Below, in pieces: positions 1-11,689 of a DNA stretch of 64,000 bases (the first letter of the stretch is position 1; the number at the start of each line of letters is the position of its first letter). Location of the stretch: contig NC_083604.1 in assembly GCF_029168945.1 (NCBI RefSeq), positions 42,093,686 through 42,157,685 of the forward strand, in the 5' to 3' direction. The translations under genes and the position numbers were made by a program. The notes under the pieces are model-generated. The model did no database searches. It was not told where the DNA came from and was given only the letters and a program-made list of their open reading frames with translations. This stretch comes from Cannabis sativa. Its lineage: Eukaryota > Streptophyta > Magnoliopsida > Rosales > Cannabaceae.

Positions 1-3000
1 TGGTACTCCAAGACCATATATTTGTTCCATCTTGTTGTATGATCTTAATTTTCATATCAAATGATCATATATCTATAATTCTTAATACATATGAAGTACT
101 TCAGGACTTCAATACTAATGAACAAACTTTATACATTTAATATTTCTCGATATACAAAAGAAATAAAAGTTTGTTCTTCAATTAATCAAAAACTCTTCAA
201 GAGTCTATCACAACGTATAATTTACGTATTTATACTGCATAGACAACCATACGTATTTTTCAAACAATAATTTACTTACATGTCTTTATTTCATACAAAG
301 ATCTTTGTCATATAGTGCGCGCGACTTAGAATTTATATCACTTAAGACATGTATTAAATTCTTCTAGAATTTTTAGATAAGGCTTATTTCAAATTCTCAC
401 TATATTAGGAGCTCCAAATAAATAACCTTTTGTTGCAACATTTATGTGACGCTTATAAATCCTCATAAAATATATATTCCAGGCTATAATCAAATCATGA
501 TTATATTTTCTCAATATTTAAGCCTTACTTCAATCAATCTCATGTCTATGCAAACTTTGTACAACAATTCATTATGTACAAATACATATATGCAAATTTC
601 TCATTAGAAATATTTATTTGCACACCCTACAGGTCTTACTTCACTTTATGTGAGTAAATTTGCCTGGATTGCATCATAATATTTTGGCCAAAAATCAAAA
701 TGTAAGTCGATGATTCTCGACAAATCTAATACCATGATCCTTGCTATCTCATGTTAGTTTATTGCATATGCAAACATTCAATATTTATTGTCGACAAAAA
801 TTTCAATAAATGATAATTTCCTCTCATATTGACATAACTTATAGAGATCTCTTTAAATTACATATTTTTCAAATATGTTTATCATTTATAGGTACCTATA
901 TAGAATCACTTCAGGGATTCAATTATGATCAAATGTGTTATGTCTAACTTCTCTTGGGAGTCTCTTCTAAATCTAGTTTTCATCACGGTTATCATTTTTA
1001 AATCATCAATACTTTATAACTTTAAGGTATCTTCATGAGTACCTCTAGATTTAACAATTTCAGGGCAAATCAAATGAACATTTACTAATAATTTCTATAT
1101 TGTTCATTTACGCTTCAGGCGTTTTCAACTCATTCTATCTCAACTTTGAATAATATTGATTTGCAGTTGGTATATATCATTTTGAACTATATTGTTCTTA
1201 TATACTTTGTGCAAGGATCATTTTCAAAAATTATTATCGATCCCAACTGCTTCTCTCCCCCTGATCGAGAGAATTTTTAAAAAATTGTGATATCTAATAA
1301 TATTAATATACCTGTAGGGATTTCAGTATATCACAATGAATCAATATTTATTGAAACACATATATACTATATGACATTGAACTTCAGGTTCAATAAACTT
1401 TAGTTTCAAGTTCAATCCTTATGAACTTAATTCATTTTTAAGAATGAGTCATACATGTATAATTAGAAATACATAAATTTACACATTTTGTAAATGCATG
1501 ATCATATAATCTTATCACATCGATAAGAAACTATGCAATAAAAATCTAACAATGGCTCAAGATTGTTAAGAAAATATAATTTAAATATTTTCTATGTGCA
1601 AATATATGCACATTCTTCTTTTGAGCCTTATAAATAACAATGAGAAGAATCTTCTGGTTCTTCAACAAAATTTAGTCAAATTCTTTGACAATTTATTGCA
1701 TATGATTGATCATGTCAAAATAATTCAATTCATGAACTTCAGGTTCACTATAATTTGTATTTCAATGAAACTTTCAAAAGGTAATGTAAATTCATTACAA
1801 CATAATCATTACAAGTTTCATTTTTATATACACGAATAATATAATTATATTATTCTCCAAAACATATACACTCTTCAGGAGTCACTATTATGTTTATCAA
1901 ACTTTATATTTCTTCAGGAATCACTATCATCAATTCAATGATGTGTATAATTTAAAAGATACATGACAACTTCATCATGTTATTGTAATGGTCAAATAGA
2001 TATAACCATAATATATCATTCATTTTTCCTGGTATCTTTTTAACAAGTCGTCTAATTTATTAATAGACTATTCATCAGTCTAATTATCATGACTTGATAT
2101 ATTATATATTTAAATGTACAACCAGTACATATAATAAGTTATTTCTTATCACTTTTATAACTAGATAAAAGTTATACACCTAGGTACATACACATATATT
2201 TTACTACTCCAAGTAGCAATTGTATGTAAGACTTCTTCAGGAAGCTTTTCAAATAATCATTTTGTGATTCTTTATCACTTTGATTATATTGGATCACTAA
2301 CAAATATTAGTAAATTATATATCCACTTTTGGGAATATGTAAACTGAATTATATAGTAACTATATATATACATATCCTGTACTAACAATAGTTTGAAACT
2401 ATTGATTTCAAGAAATAATAAAATATGTATATATTAATTTGTTTCTGGCATTACCAATATATGTGAAATCTATATTCTTTGAAATAGAATTTCATGTCTA
2501 TTCATTCTCTTTAGGGAATGATATTTAAATATTCTAAATGTACAATAAATTTGTACAATTCACATTCTATTCAATAATCAAGTATACTTTTATCTTGATT
2601 ATAAGTATGTCCGTACTACAGGTACGCGACTACTATTATTCAATTCCACACATGATATATAAATTTCATGCACTTTGATTATGTGTGGTATCTCATCTTT
2701 TAGTTGTTTCCACTTTCTTGTGGAAATATTTGAGTAAATAATGCCATCGATTGTTTAAAATCATTACATTCACTTCGGGGAATGACGTTGAACAAGTAGA
2801 ACATTATTATAAATTTCTTAAAAATTTATTACTTGTTCATCCATAAAAAATATAAGAAATTATTCAACAATTTCTTTTACGATATTACAAAGAATATATG
2901 AATGCAATTTTTGCATAGTCTCCAAGATGTATGCAAAATTTGATCTTTAATATATGTCACATGCAATAATTTTCAACATTGCAAGTAATAACAGTGTATA

Positions 3001-3421
3001 ATAACATGACTAATACAAACAATCTTTAAAAGTAGTTGAATTCAATTCGTATCATTCTCTGCAGGGAATGATGAACAATAAATACATGTCTCATGTATTT
3101 AAATAACATTAGTCATGCTCACTGTTATTCTTATACTTTGATGTTTCAATGCAATTTTCTTAACATTCTGTTTAGGTATTCAAAACCCACTATAAAATTG
3201 CATCAATAATAATCATTTTTAATGATTCTTTAGTTGTATTCACATAAATACAATCATTTTTTTTTGACAAATATAAAACATTTACTTCAGGAAATGTTTG
3301 TCAAAATCTATCGATATTAGATTACTTTTCATTGTCCTCAAAGAATACAAGAACATATATATAAATATGTATTCATCTCTTTCATTATATATCCATCAAC
3401 TATATAATGAATATTACGTTT

Positions 3422-3616
3422 GCATAATCTTCAGGATATATGCAAGATTTTATTGAGGACGCATAATCATCAGGATATATGCAATATTTTATCGAGGATG
3501 CATAATCTTCAGGATATATGCAATATTTTATCGATGATGCATAATCTTTAAGATATATGCAATATTTTATCGAGGATACATAATCTTCAGGATATATGTA
3601 TAATTTATATAGATTT
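3422..3616. repeat. 39-bp tandem repeat, about five units
   Basis: Units start at 3422, 3461, 3500, 3539 and 3578 (the last partial), with a few substitutions between them. Each begins GCATAATCTTCAGGATATAT and contains an inverted repeat TGCATA-ATC / GAT-A-TATGCA around the loop TTCAG. The repeat is thus a locally amplified version of the hairpin seen across the region to its left. Confidence 0.9.
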
Positions 3617-3905
3617 TCTCTATAATATCATAGGCAAACATATATTGTAAATATTATGAATGATAAGAATATAATATGTATATATATATGAAATCAATAG
3701 TAAATATATAAAAACATATACATACATATATAATATATAGATATATAGATAAAAAGAAAAGAGATTCTTGAAATTGTTTAAGTCAGATAAGTATATATAT
3801 AAATATATATTTAGTGTATCGTGACTTTGAAACAATTCAAGAACTTTAACAAAATACTTACATTGGGACTTGGGCAGAGACTCATGCTTGAAGCTTGGGC
3901 AGAGA

Positions 3906-3920
3906 CTCGTGCTGATAACG
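3906..3920 (-). other. Primer-binding site next to the 5' LTR
   Basis: On the minus strand the sequence following the LTR reads CGTTATCAGCACGAG. It resembles, but is not identical to, the plant initiator-Met tRNA type site (TGGTATCAGAGC). Its position against the LTR terminus, and a duplicated block CTTGGGCAGAGACTC just inside it (around 3868 and 3894), fix the orientation of the element as minus. Confidence 0.6.
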
Positions 3921-4173
3921 TGTTATAAAATAATATAAAATAATATAAAGTAGAAGAGAAGAAAGAAGAAGAAGATGAAGAGAGAAAGAGAAAGTGAATG
4001 AGAATTTCTAAGTTCTTTATTCCAATGGGGTGAACCCCTATTTATACAAATACAAGAGTGAGATATTAAGAAACTAAGAAAAAAGGAAACTAAGGAAAAG
4101 AGGAATGTTGATTACAATTCATGATAATAAATAAAAGATTTGGACATCTACATAATTATTAATATTTATAACA
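3921..4173 (-). mobile_element. Short LTR (253 bp), 5' LTR of a minus-strand element
   Basis: The block begins TGTTATAAA and ends TTTATAACA, a 9-bp perfect terminal inverted repeat with TG..CA ends. It contains a minus-strand TATAAATA at 4039-4046, with AATAAA-like sequence downstream in that orientation. The primer-binding site abuts its left side. The partner LTR and the target-site duplication lie outside the window, so the insertion cannot be closed. Confidence 0.75.
4039..4046 (-). promoter_or_regulatory. TATA box of the 253-bp LTR
   Basis: TATAAATA on the minus strand, inside the LTR, about 125 bp before the primer-binding site in transcription sense. This is the expected place for a U3/R promoter. 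Confidence 0.5.
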
Positions 4174-4492
4174 GGATGAATATATTTAAAAAAATTTATC
4201 ATTAATAAACAAATATAAGAAAACAATTTTTATATGTGCGGATATCTTCAATACCTCCACTTCTCTATTTTTTTTTTTTTTAATATATCACCTTTTATAT
4301 TTTATTTTTATTTTTTCCTTTTTTCTTTCTTTGTTGGTTGGGGTATCTCTCTTTTATATATTATTAGGTGAAGTTAACACTTGCAATGGACGTGTTTAGT
4401 TCTCCTTGTTACATTTTATTTATAATTTTATTTACTTAATTTTTATTTTATAAATAATTGTAATAAAAATTCATATAATATAAATTTTACAT
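4174..4492. other. AT-rich spacer, nothing recognised
   Basis: Between two LTRs of different families. It has homopolymer T and A runs and no coding or structural feature I can support. Confidence 0.6.
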
Positions 4493-5455
4493 TGTTAACG
4501 TAGATTTTCGTTAACCAAATAATTAACTTTTTTTGTAATAAATAAATTGTAGAATTAATTATATAGTAATTAATAGTAAAGATAACAATAAATAATAAGA
4601 AGGTTTTTTTACGTGGTTTTAAAATTAAATCTCCATAGTCCACAAGTCCATCTTATTCATAATTTATGAGTTTGTATACAGAATACAATGGTACCATTTT
4701 CAAAAATAAGTAATAACAATATTATCTATCTTTCTTAAAATTGGTCGTCTCTTCTTCCTTGGATTCTGTCCCTATTTTAGATGTTTAGGGTAACAATTAT
4801 TTCCTTGGGATATGATCATTCGTAACTGCTTATGAAACATGGACACTCTCCACGTTTCATCTTTGTGCACATGAGATAATTATAAATAATCGCCTAACCA
4901 CTCTTTTTCTTTATCTATAGACGGTTATGCTGACTGTGTTCAATTGTTCTCGTCATTTGAGTGATATCTTCCTTTAACATCTTCGTAGAAAAATGTTAAG
5001 TGTTGAATCGTGATGCATCTCGCAGCCTTCCTTAACTGTTGAGGAGATGGTTATTTCAACGCTTTAAGAGCAAGGCGAGTAAATGTTGAAGTTGTCCTTG
5101 AACATACTCACGAGTATGTGGATCAATGACCTGCAAACACATACTCACGAGTACATGGATTAATGAGCTGCAAACTCATTATTTTACCTGTTCCAAACAG
5201 TTCTGTTATATATTCTGTTTATCCCGAGATGGACCTGTTTGTCTCGCTGGTCTTATCGGTCAATAGTTATTACTCATGTCTCACTATTGTCTATATGGCA
5301 GCAAGTTCGAGTTCCTTTATTAACTGTATTTCCCAAGGCAAGTTATATTAAGTGCATTTAATAATGCATAATTTTGAGTTGGTTCATATTCCAACTTTGA
5401 TACACGTGTCAACTTTTTATTGTTGTCCGAAATATAGGTATAATAATTGCCTCCT
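4493..5455 (+). mobile_element. Left LTR of an old LTR element (right end approximate)
   Basis: It starts TGTTAACGTAGATTTTCGTT and contains ACGTGGTT followed by a TAGTCCAC block. The right-hand copy at 18063 starts TGTTGACCGAGGTTTTCGGC and has the same landmarks in the same order. The two copies are strongly diverged, so either the element is old or the two LTRs come from related but separate insertions. The end of this LTR is not sharply defined, and no target-site duplication was found. Confidence 0.5.
5102..5175. repeat. 37-bp direct duplication
   Basis: Two consecutive units, 5102-5138 and 5139-5175, each starting ACATACTCACGAGTA and ending CTGCAAAC, with a few substitutions. It lies within the left LTR. 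Confidence 0.75.
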
Positions 5456-5641
5456 AAAAAGTGCTTTTTTAAAGTGAAAATGACTTTTTAAATGCCTCAA
5501 GGGTATGATTGTATTTTTCCCATTTATAATTTACATGCTTTTATTTTGGCAGTTCAAAACTTTGAGGTGAATTATTTCACCATTTAATGCTCTGACCATT
5601 CCTTTCTTATTTAGTTCCCAACCGTTCAATTTATTCTTTTC

Positions 5642-5911
5642 GTGATCAAACAGTTATCGCTTTTTGGGTATAAATTTCAAGTTTCCCTTTATTTTTGCCA
5701 TTACTGCCCACGAAACCTTCAGATTTTGAAAAACTCTCAACCACCTTCTTCTCTGAACTTGCATGCCCTCTTTGTCTCTCACATTCTTCCTTCGAGTTTC
5801 ATCGGACTGCACCCCTCAACTTCAAAATCTTCAAGACCCGATCTTTCTACATTCGGAGTTCCCATTGCAAAGTTCTTCAAAACCATAATTCTTCAAAAAT
5901 CCAGTAAGTGA
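5642..5911 (+). CDS. Open leader exon upstream of the gag-like gene, function unknown
   Basis: An 89-codon open frame is followed directly by a consensus donor (CAG then GTAAGT, exon end 5903). It probably represents a 5' leader exon of the gag-like transcript unit of this element, spliced to an acceptor near 6418. The peptide is serine-rich and matches no domain I recognise, so coding status is doubtful. The next 500 bp contain a small open frame (6125-6316) of equally unclear status. Confidence 0.25.
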   Translation: MIKQLSLFGYKFQVSLYFCHYCPRNLQILKNSQPPSSLNLHALFVSHILPSSFIGLHPSTSKSSRPDLSTFGVPIAKFFKTIILQKSSK

Positions 5912-6438
5912 CTTTCCCCTTTTTCTTTCGACTTTTTAAGTTTTTTAATCTTGATTTCTTTACGAGTATGGTATTTTGCAATTACCATATGTTTAAGTAA
6001 GCTCTGTATGAATGTTTGGGTAATTTAGGGCTTAGAAAATTTAAGGTATTTTTATTTGTGCTCTATTTTTTCAAGAATTAGGGTATTTTTCTCTGAAATC
6101 ATGTCCTAATTTAGCCCAGAATTCATGCTCCCACAAACATCAGAATCAGAATGTCCTCAATTTCAAGCCTTAGTTTATAAACCTCAAACCCAAAAACCTC
6201 AAACCTTACTTCAAATTAATGATGCGAAAATTCGGAATCACCTCATTAGGTCTAGTCAAGAAGAAACTTCTAACCACTATAGGCAATTTTTACAAGAAGT
6301 TATTGAGGGTAAATGACGTTTCTTGTGAGAAGCAGCTTGGCTTGAATCGTCTTGCTTAGTTAATATTCCCCCAGCGAAGCCAATATTTTTACCACCAGTC
6401 ACTGTTGCTTTTCACTAGGTGACTTGGAATTTAAACTC

Positions 6439-7581
6439 ATGGCTTACAAAGCTCGCAAATCCAAGACTCCACAAAACCCTTTTGTCACTTTCGAGGTAGA
6501 ATTAATTAAATCTAGGGTCATATCCATTGGCCCTTACGTCAGAGATGTCTTAAGGTCATGTGGCATAAGGAATGAGAGAGGATGTCGCATTCGATCAGTT
6601 GCTCAGGGGGAGTTTAGATGTTACCCACCTGAGCGCATATACCAAGATGAGGGCTGCAACACTAGCGAGCCTTCCAATATTGGGGCTTGGAGTGTCGAGC
6701 ACATTAGGGGTGGAGCAGTTCTCCCCCTCAGGGACTATTTCAAGGAGTTTTACAATTACCTTGGGATCACACCCTTTAAACTTTCCCCAAATTATTGTAA
6801 AATTCTAGCCATTTTGAAATCCCTCTACCATATCGTAAAATGGGAGTGTTTAACACCCCTATAAATTATTTATTTTTACTCTATCAAAGCCTATCCTACG
6901 AGGAAGCACAGAGCAGGAGGATTTTATTATCTCGGAACCCATATTAGTGATCGTAAGATCATTGTGAGGTTGCCCAACAAAAAGGAGTTTAAGGATGACT
7001 TCTTTTGGACCACTAGTTTATAATTAATCAACAAAACCAGATTCTGAATCATACGTAAGTACCAATTTCTCTCAAATTCTTATTTTGAGTTCTTTATACT
7101 TAACTAATTATGTTCTTCTGTCATGTTTTCAGCGATCACCAAGAGACCCATCCCCACCCCATAATTCAAGGAAATGCATGAGATTTTGCTCAACCTTCCT
7201 TATTGTCTGCAAGTCGCTGACTTGTTATTGCACAACAACAATTTGAAGGCATGCGCCATTCTTGGCAAAGACCAATGTACCAATGACTTTAACACTCCCA
7301 AGTTTCCAAATTGGCAACAAATTTATGTGCCTGAGGACAAAGATGATTGTGACTACGTCGCTCGCACCTATTACTTTAAGAACGTAACCACTTGGGAAGC
7401 TAAAGATGGGGCTCCCCGAGGTAATAATTCCCGTGTTTATGGATGGTCTCCTACCATCCTTAGGGCTGATCAAACAACATTAGTTCAGTTTAAGGATAGC
7501 CAATATAACTTCTTCATATGGAACTGCATCGACTTAATTACCCATAGGTTTGATAGTTGGTATCCTAAACATCATGTTTAA
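6439..7581 (+). pseudogene. Broken gag-like gene, 'putative gypsy type transposon' (PF04195) domain
   Basis: The frame starting at 6439 (MAYKARKSKT) carries the PF04195 signature: a GGAVLPLRDYFKEF..LGITPFKLSPN block around 6720-6800. This is the conserved 'plant transposon' domain found in gag-like proteins of several gypsy-related elements. The match continues after a stop at 6862 in shifted frames (SIKAYPTRKHRAGGFYYLG near 6880-6945), so at least one frameshift is present, and a further stop follows at about 7019. A GTAAGT donor near 7054 and an acceptor CAG ending 7133 mark an intron. The next exon has an open frame, 7174-7581 (MHEILLNLPYCLQVADLL), typical of the region downstream of this domain. 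Translation cannot run through, so I call it a pseudogene. The 3' part lies beyond Copia A at 17929. Confidence 0.7.
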
Positions 7582-7846
7582 CTAAGTTGTAATAGCTCTT
7601 ACTATGGGATCTCCACACAGTATGGAACTAACTTTGATAGGACTGCTAGTTCAAATTAGGACCTGTCTCCACTTAACCCCTTCGACCCTTACATGATCAT
7701 TGGTTCTAAGGAGTTAAGTAATTATTATAGCAGCTCTTCCTCATCTGATACTTATGGTAATGTTCTAAGTGAGAGTTTTAACCTCGCCACCTTTGTATTG
7801 CTCGATGTATACATAATTTAACATTTTATTTTCTATCCCCGCAGAC
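7582..7846 (+). pseudogene. Continuation of the gag-like gene up to the Copia A insertion
   Basis: After the stop at 7579-7581 the sequence can still be read as low-complexity serine-rich coding (around 7730-7770). It ends in a pyrimidine-rich tract and acceptor CCCCGCAG at 7837-7844. Copia A is inserted two bases after this acceptor, so the next exon is displaced by 10 kb. Confidence 0.45.
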
Positions 7847-9751
7847 TGTTGGATATTATTTTACCAGGATCTTAGATCTACTCACAAGTATGTTTATTAA
7901 CATCCTAAATATGAACTTTCTAAAACGATAAATTAAACACATATAAAGTTTAAGAAACCTTACATTGGGTGCAGCGGAATTATAATGACTCCTTCGGATT
8001 CGGATCTCTAACCCTTGATTCCTTTACGTAGCGAGTATTATCAAGAATCGAACTTTGGATCTTCTTCTACGAATCCTTGATGTTGAATCTCCTTTCTTGT
8101 TGATCTTTCTTCACAATCTTCCTCACTATGATTGAGGTATTGCTTGATGTGTGTGGGCACTACTCTAATCAACAGAGAGGTTCGAAATATTGAGGAAGAA
8201 AGAGAGAGAGAGAGTGGCGGCTAGAGAAGAGAGTGGAGGCTCGGGTTTTCGATTCGGAAAGTGTAATTTTCACCGAAGCCTTCACTATCTATTTATAGCA
8301 TTCCTCTAGGGTTTGATTTGAATTATATGGCATTAAAATAATGAAAAAATCATTTAAAAAAGATAACATAAGTGTAGGCGGCCTAGGCTAGGTTAATTTG
8401 GGCCTTGATTTTTGCAATTTTGCAATTTTACCACTTTTGTATCGATTTTTACGAAAAATGCCAATTTCCTAATTCAATCATTTAAATGCCAATTCTAACT
8501 ATTTAATAACTATAAATAATTATTAAATAATATTGTCATTTATCATATTTATTAATTGCACCATACAAAGTATCCTGATTAACAAATATGCCTGTTAACT
8601 CTTTCTTTACAATTTCGCCACTTACTTAGTGAAAATTTCACAAATAGACATAGTCTAATTTGTGAATTATAATTGATTAATCAAAACCAATTACATGAGT
8701 CTTACAAACAATATTATCTCGGCTAGTGGGGGGACCATGGGTCTATATAGCGAGAGCTTCCAATAAGTAGATCAAGAATTTAGCACTAAAATTCACTAAC
8801 TTATTAATTCTTCGTTGAATCCACGCATAGAACTTAGAATTGCACTCTCGGTATATAGAATGCTACATATGTTCCACCATATAGACACATCATTAGTTAT
8901 CCATTGTTATAATCCTAATTTGATCAATGATCCTCATATGAATGATACTACATAGTAAAAGGGATTAAATTACGTAACACCCTACCATGTATTTTATCCT
9001 TAAAACACTTGACCCTAGTATAAATGATATTTCGGCTTATGTGAAATGAGATCTCCACCATTTATTTTCGTTTGGCCAAGCTCGAAGGAAATCATCCTTT
9101 GCTTACTTATTTGCCGGATAGAAGCTTCCATGTTTATGCTTTAGCGCTCCCACTTTCAGTGCACTACGAGTGTTCCCAAAGAAATGTACGTATCACACGA
9201 CCTAAAAGTAGGCTTAACTAACAAATCAAAGAACACGAATAGCCTTTCAAGATTGAGCACTAATCATAACGGGATTAAGATCATTTGATCTAGGATCAAC
9301 TTGGCGATATTGACTTGAATAGATTTTACGGTAACTTTAATTAAATCTAATTCAAAGTTCAATATCGGTCCCTTCAAATGCATACTCCATGCATCCAACT
9401 TTGAAACTTTACTTTAACCAATGTTACCGGAAAGAACATAGTATTTCTCCGAAATACAAGTAAACTCTTGTTGTAGATTATCATATCGGTAAAACCACAT
9501 TGTACGATAAATCTAGGAAACTTTATTCACATAGTCATGTTTACTTTCCAATGTGTTGACGGCACAATAAACAGGATCAAGTATGTGAAAAGGGTTTCAG
9601 ATGAATTTATAAATCAATTAGACAAGCAATTGATAAAGTGAGCCAAAACATACACAAATGAATGAAAAATACTTAATTTTGTTTCTTTATTGATGTTGAA
9701 TAAAATAGATTACATTGAAACGGAGTTTTATTTAGGGCATAAAACCTAACA
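7847..9751 (-). mobile_element. 3' LTR of Copia A (1905 bp)
   Basis: Begins TGTTGGATATTATTTTACC and ends AAACCTAACA. On the minus strand it is the 3' LTR because the polypurine tract lies against its right side. A minus-strand TATAAATA sits at 8290-8297. Compared with the right LTR it shows many CAG-to-CGG and CTG-to-CG type differences. Confidence 0.9.
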
Positions 9752-9764
9752 AACTCCCACTTGC
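9752..9764 (-). other. Polypurine tract of Copia A
   Basis: Minus-strand GCAAGTGGGAGTT immediately before the 3' LTR. The same sequence form (AAGTGGGAGTT) occurs at the matching place in Copia B. Confidence 0.8.
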
Positions 9765-10019
9765 ACTAATATAAAACTAATTAGTACATATCAATTAATC
9801 CTAAATTCGACGGTGCTTTTCAAAGGCATCACGGCGAAGACTTTGGTAAATGGATCGGCTAGGTTGTCCTCATTGTCAACTTTCTCAACTAGTACGTCCC
9901 CTCTTGCCACGTATTCTACGATAATGTGATACTTCCTTTCAATGTGTTTGCTTCTCTTGTGGCTTCGAGGTTCTTTCTTGTTCTTTATTGCTCCATTGTT
10001 ATCACGAGTAGTACCGGAG

Positions 10020-10590
10020 GCTTTTCCATTCAGGGAACAACTCCTATCTTTGGTGAAGAACTTTCTTAGCCGGACAAGTTCTTTTGCGGCTTCGAGCTTT
10101 GGCTATGTATTCGGCTTCCATAGTTGAGTCGATATTGCGGTTTGTTTAGCACTTCTCCAAACCTTGCTCCACCCCCGAGTAAACACCATCCCGGATGTTG
10201 ATTTCTGTCTTCAAGACTTGCACAAATACGAGATCGGTAGCCTATGGGATTTAAAGCACCACCCTTGTAGACTAACACAAGATTCCTTGTACTCTTTAAG
10301 TATTTCGGAATATGACTGCATTCCAATGTTCTTGTCTGGATTGGGCGATACTGCTCACGATTCCAACGGCATAACGGATGTCGGGTCTAGTGCATAACAT
10401 TGCATACATTAGACTTTAGCTGAAGCATAGGGAATTTTCGCCATGTCCTCTATCTTGAGGATCGGTCGGTGGCTTGTTCCTTAGATAGACGAATACCATA
10501 TCTAGAAGGCATGTTTGCCCCATTGGTGTTGCTCATGGAGAATCTCTCTAAGACTTTGTCTATGTAGGTCGTTTGAGAGAGAGCAAAGTC
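10020..10590 (-). pseudogene. RNase H of Copia A, frameshifted
   Basis: Fragments in several frames match the intact RNase H of Copia B (35993-36648), including the segment STRNLVLVYKGGALNPIGY (minus frame within 10066-10326) and the ends of the EAEYIAAAEA helix. Small deletions break the frame repeatedly. Confidence 0.75.
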
Positions 10591-10599
10591 TGTTCTTCG

Positions 10600-11330
10600 G
10601 TTTCTTATAATCTGAATACACGGGAACATAAGGCTGCTTCACCCAAATCTTTCATATCGAATTGAGTGTTGAGCCATTCCTTAATGTGAGTCATTTTCTT
10701 GACATTGTTTCCAATGATCAAAATGTCATCAACATAAAGGACCGGGAATACTACTATTTGGTCTTCCTTGAGTTGGTAAACACAAGGTTCATCTTCATTC
10801 GAAGAAAGCGTAGGTTTTGATGATTTCATCAAACCTCTTGTTCCATGAGCGAGAAGCTTGCTTGAGTCCATAGATAGAACTGTTTAACTTGCAAACTTTC
10901 TTTTCTTGCCCGGGAAGAACATAACCTTCGGTTGCTCCATATAGATGGTTTCGTCAAGTACCCCATTAAGGAAGGCGGTCTTGACATCCATTTGCCAGTT
11001 TCATAATCGAAAGCGGCGGTATGGAGAAGAATTCGGATGGATTTGAGCATGGCAACGGGACTAAAAGTTTCCTCATAGTCCACGCCTTCTCTTTGGGTAT
11101 AACCACTTGGCTACAAGTCTAGCTTTGAAAGTTTCGACTTCGCCTCCGGCTCCTCTTTTCTTCTTGTAAACCCACTTTGCATCCTATCGGATGATAGTCG
11201 TCGAGTGCGTACATATTCCCGGACTTTGTTCTTTTTCATGGAATCCATTTACCGAGATCCATTCGAGTGACCATCGTTTCCGTTGCGGACTAGCCATTGC
11301 ACGATTTATAGGTTAATGGATCGTCATCAA
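10600..11330 (-). pseudogene. Reverse transcriptase of Copia A, frameshifted
   Basis: The catalytic YVDDILIIGNN motif is preserved in the minus-strand frame 10605-10871. The upstream part (DYEETFSPVAMLKSIRILL) lies in 10829-11083 in another frame. Comparison with Copia B (36675-38978) shows dropped bases and CAG-to-CGG changes at many sites. No continuous RT frame remains. Confidence 0.8.
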
Positions 11331-11689
11331 TACGTCACCTACGGCGTATTGATTTCACCATCCAAGCCATAACGAGCGAGGTTTTGTTGAAACTCTCCCC
11401 CTTTACGACGAGGTATGGTTGTCTTCGAGAACGAAACTTTAGTAGTAGATTTCTCGGTTTGTTCAGGCGAGGGAGTGGGATGCGTCTTCTTCACGAGTGG
11501 AAGAGGACGGAACATTGGAAGGACTTATATCGATAGCGATTCCTGCAGAACAACTTTACTTTTCGGTTTGTAGTCTTTAATATAGTTCTCTTCCAAGGAA
11601 AGTAGCATTTGTAGAAACAAACACTTTATTATCCTTGTGACTATAAAATAGTCCACCCACTGATCTCTTTAGAATTTCCAACAAACATG

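Larger units (their letters stand above)
1..3920 (-). mobile_element. Internal region of an LTR retroelement, non-coding, with hairpin array
   Basis: This AT-rich stretch lies directly inside the LTR and primer-binding site at 3906-4173, so it is read as the internal region of an element on the minus strand that continues off the left edge. I see no gag or pol motif in any frame, and the longest open frames are under 85 codons. The visible feature is a set of short inverted repeats with a CTTCAGG-like core in the loop or closing pair, for example at 93-110, 903-920, 1110-1122, 1376-1394, 1870-1882, 2612-2626, 3051-3072 and 3276-3299. It may be a non-autonomous (LARD-like) element. The family is not recognised. 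Confidence 0.6.

Noticed and set aside
1594..1839. 81-residue frame in the hairpin region
   Set aside because: AT-rich composition. It spans several hairpins, and no recognisable domain or codon pattern is present.
3422..3616. Regular 39-bp spacing looks like a CRISPR array
   Set aside because: There are no unique spacers between repeats. The units are contiguous, the genome is a plant, and the repeat is a tandem hairpin unit.
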